Of a stretch of 64,000 nucleotides of DNA, positions 62,137 through 64,000 are shown piece by piece. The stretch's first letter is position 1; every line of letters begins with the position of its first letter. The notes under the pieces were generated by a model. The model made no database searches. It was not told where the DNA came from and saw nothing but the letters and a program-made list of their open reading frames with translations. A program made the position numbers and the translations under genes. Origin of the DNA: Nocardia kruczakiae NBRC 101016 (GTDB lineage: Bacteria > Actinomycetota > Actinomycetes > Mycobacteriales > Mycobacteriaceae); assembly GCF_001612965.1 (NCBI RefSeq), contig NZ_BDBL01000002.1:186001-250000 (forward strand). The letters are read 5' to 3'.

Positions 62137-64000
62137 TCAACCACCCAGATGTGTGGCACCCAACTCAGTTCGCAGCAACTCCAAGGCCACCTCATCGGGG
62201 TCGCGGCGCTGTTCCGGCGGGACCGGTCGCGCCGATTCCGCGAACATCTCCTGCTCTTCTTCCGGCGTCAACGCAGGTGGGACACCGTCGTAACCTACCG
62301 GCGAGTAGTCCGACGGCCCGGGGTCGTCCGGGAGGTCCGGCGCCTCGGGCGGCGGAATATCGTCGTCGGGCGCGGTTCGGTCGGCGGCGCCGGCACCGCG
62401 CGGCGGACGGAACTCCCGCCGCTGTCCCTGCCCTTGGCCGTCGCGACGATCGGCCGCGGCGCCCCGGGTATCGGTCTGACCGCCGCGGGTCTCGCCCTCC
62501 GCCGCCTGCGCCTGGCTCTGGCTGGGCCGGACGAATCGCGGCGGTTGCGACTGGCCCGGATTGTCCCCACGCCCACCGCGACCGGCCGACGGTTCGGCGC
62601 CGCCGCGCGCGGGTCGCTCGGACGCCGCACCACGGGAACGCGCACCGGCGTCGCCCGCCCCGACTTCCCACCGGACGCCGTACGGCCGGCCGATCACCGC
62701 GTGCACCGCGGCCCGCACGGCATCGATGTTCTGTGTGATCGACAACCGCTGCGCGAGCGGAGCATGCGGATGCGCGAACACGATCGTGTCGCCCTCGACC
62801 CGGACGGCCCCCACCGCACCCGAGAGCAGCGCGTGCAAGGCGGCACTCGATTCCCGCGCCTTGGCCCGGATATCGGCCCAGGCGGCCTCGATCTCCCGCA
62901 GCACATCGCCACTGCCCGCCGCTGCGGGTGACGTCACCGACTCCGCGGGGGTATCCGCGATCCCGTCCGCCTCCGCATCCGAGGGAACCCGCGACTCCGG
63001 GCTGTCGGCCGAAGCCGACTCGGAAGACCGGGCAGCGCCGGAATCGGTGACGGACTCGACCTCGGGAGTGTGGGCATCCGGACCGTTCGAACTCGCGGCA
63101 CCCGTCGACCGGGCTGCCACACCGGCCGGCTCCGAGCCCTGATCGGCCTCGGCGGTTCCTTCGGCGGCCGCGCCTCCCGTTTCGGGCCCGTTGGCGACAT
63201 CGCCGGAAGCGGTCGCGCCCGGCCCACCGTGGCCGCGCCCGGCGGCGTCGTCGGATCCGGCCGACACCGAGCCGCCCGGATGGGCAGTGGAGGTGGCATC
63301 GCCGGGCGCGGGATGCGTCGGGCCGGACGATTCCGCTCGGGCCGCGGAATCCGCAGCCGGCGGCTGAGGGACGGCGACCGACTCGCCTGCGCCCGAATCG
63401 GGAGCAACCTCCGCCGTTCCGGCATGTCGCTCGGTGTCGGTCACCGGCCGCACGCCGGAGGGAGACGCACCGTCCTGCCCGGACCCGGCGATCTGATCCG
63501 CATTTCCTGATTCGGCATCCGAACCGGTTGTCGCCGTGAGCTTTTCACTCGCTCCCGCACCGGCCGACGCCGGGCGGGCGGTTTCACTGTCGGCGGATAC
63601 GGCACCGACGGCCGCTGCGGAGGCGGTCGCGGAGACCTGCCCACCACTCGCCGAGATCCCGGCGGCACCGGGCCGGTCGTCAGAAACCGGGCGATCGGCC
63701 GCCGCCGGGGACGCACCCTGCGTCTCGGCCGAAACTCCTTGCGGCCGTTGATCTTCCGATTCGTTCTGTGATTGCGCCGCCGCCGGTGCTTGTGGGCCGG
63801 TCGGCGACTGCGCCCGCTGCGCCGGATGGGGCGCGCTCTTCTTCTCCCGCATCGCGGCGAGCGCTTCCGCGCCACGGCGACGCGACTCTCCGGACGACCG
63901 GGCCGCGCCACCGGCAGACTCCGGCGCCGAGGCGGCGGGCGCGGCGGACGGCTGCGGCGCTGCGGCGGGGACACCACCCGACTCCATCCGCCGCTCCAGG
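62137..64000 (-). CDS. dnaX: DNA polymerase III subunit gamma/tau, C-terminal part (5' end outside window)
   Basis: The frame is open to the right edge, so only about 620 C-terminal residues are seen. A long Pro/Ala/Ser/Glu-rich linker is followed by a conserved block (EAAWADIRAKARESSAALHALLS, VEGDTIVFAHPHAPLAQRLS) that is the tau-like domain, then another disordered stretch, ending DPDEVALELLRTELGATHLGG. The ATPase domain lies outside. By synteny it is the counterpart of Rv3721c. Unusual is the very long low-complexity part. Confidence 0.88.
   Translation of the reverse strand, partial: LERRMESGGVPAAAPQPSAAPAASAPESAGGAARSSGESRRRGAEALAAMREKKSAPHPAQRAQSPTGPQAPAAAQSQNESEDQRPQGVSAETQGASPAAADRPVSDDRPGAAGISASGGQVSATASAAAVGAVSADSETARPASAGAGASEKLTATTGSDAESGNADQIAGSGQDGASPSGVRPVTDTERHAGTAEVAPDSGAGESVAVPQPPAADSAARAESSGPTHPAPGDATSTAHPGGSVSAGSDDAAGRGHGGPGATASGDVANGPETGGAAAEGTAEADQGSEPAGVAARSTGAASSNGPDAHTPEVESVTDSGAARSSESASADSPESRVPSDAEADGIADTPAESVTSPAAAGSGDVLREIEAAWADIRAKARESSAALHALLSGAVGAVRVEGDTIVFAHPHAPLAQRLSITQNIDAVRAAVHAVIGRPYGVRWEVGAGDAGARSRGAASERPARGGAEPSAGRGGRGDNPGQSQPPRFVRPSQSQAQAAEGETRGGQTDTRGAAADRRDGQGQGQRREFRPPRGAGAADRTAPDDDIPPPEAPDLPDDPGPSDYSPVGYDGVPPALTPEEEQEMFAESARPVPPEQRRDPDEVALELLRTELGATHLGG

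Overview
The window is high-GC, mycolata-type actinobacterial DNA, most likely Nocardia or a close relative in the Nocardiaceae. Evidence: a lysine/leucine/lipid-II block (asd, ask, murT, gatD, leuA, ybaB, recR, dnaX) recalling the Mycobacterium tuberculosis stretch Rv3708c-Rv3721c, a PknK-type kinase, an EspI-like ATPase, a 10-methyl fatty-acid gene pair, KstR-type operators, an XRE/DUF397 pair, many GTG starts and many leaderless promoters. No rRNA, tRNA, CRISPR array, insertion sequence or prophage was seen.

Region 1 (1-16.6 kb) is a catabolic and modification cluster. After the 3' end of an enoyl-CoA hydratase come a leftward SDR + acetoacetate-decarboxylase-like pair behind a KstR box, and a leftward operon (SnoaL-like, unknown 416-aa protein, acyl-CoA synthetase). 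Diverging rightward are 3-hydroxyisobutyrate-dehydrogenase-like, carboxymuconolactone-decarboxylase-like, FAD flavoprotein and LLM F420-type genes, then glycosyltransferase, SAM methyltransferase and an (alpha/alpha)6-barrel-like gene. A convergent second methyltransferase and a TetR gene close the block. The same roughly 16-bp near-palindrome lies directly after the -10 hexamer of both divergent operons and of the TetR gene, so this TetR probably controls the cluster. A glutathione peroxidase and a GMC oxidoreductase behind two KstR boxes follow.

Region 2 (16.6-29.1 kb) is accessory: three small leftward genes opposite an XRE (DUF5753)/DUF397 pair, an orphan LutC-like gene, three regulator/target pairs with visible operators (TetR/MFS pump, TetR/SDR, TetR/SnoaL-like), a furA-catalase operon with a Fur-type box, a secreted small protein and an exported serine hydrolase.

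Region 3 (29.2-48.6 kb) holds housekeeping genes interleaved with accessory ones: asd-ask, YjbQ, a DHFR-like reductase, DUF1918, SRPBCC, LtrA, a pore-less voltage-sensor-like protein, a Tat-exported cholesterol-oxidase-like enzyme, murT-gatD, a PPOX-family protein, a Tat-exported amine-oxidase-fold protein, the EspI-like ATPase, leuA with a Leu-codon leader peptide and hairpin, and ybaB-recR.

Region 4 (48.7-64 kb) holds an exported unknown protein, a MerR regulator with its 19-bp-spacer promoter, a VOC protein, an SRPBCC protein, the FAD reductase/fatty-acid methyltransferase pair with a very strong terminator, a 1197-aa PknK-like kinase, fadA-fadB and the C-terminal part of dnaX, which runs off the right edge.
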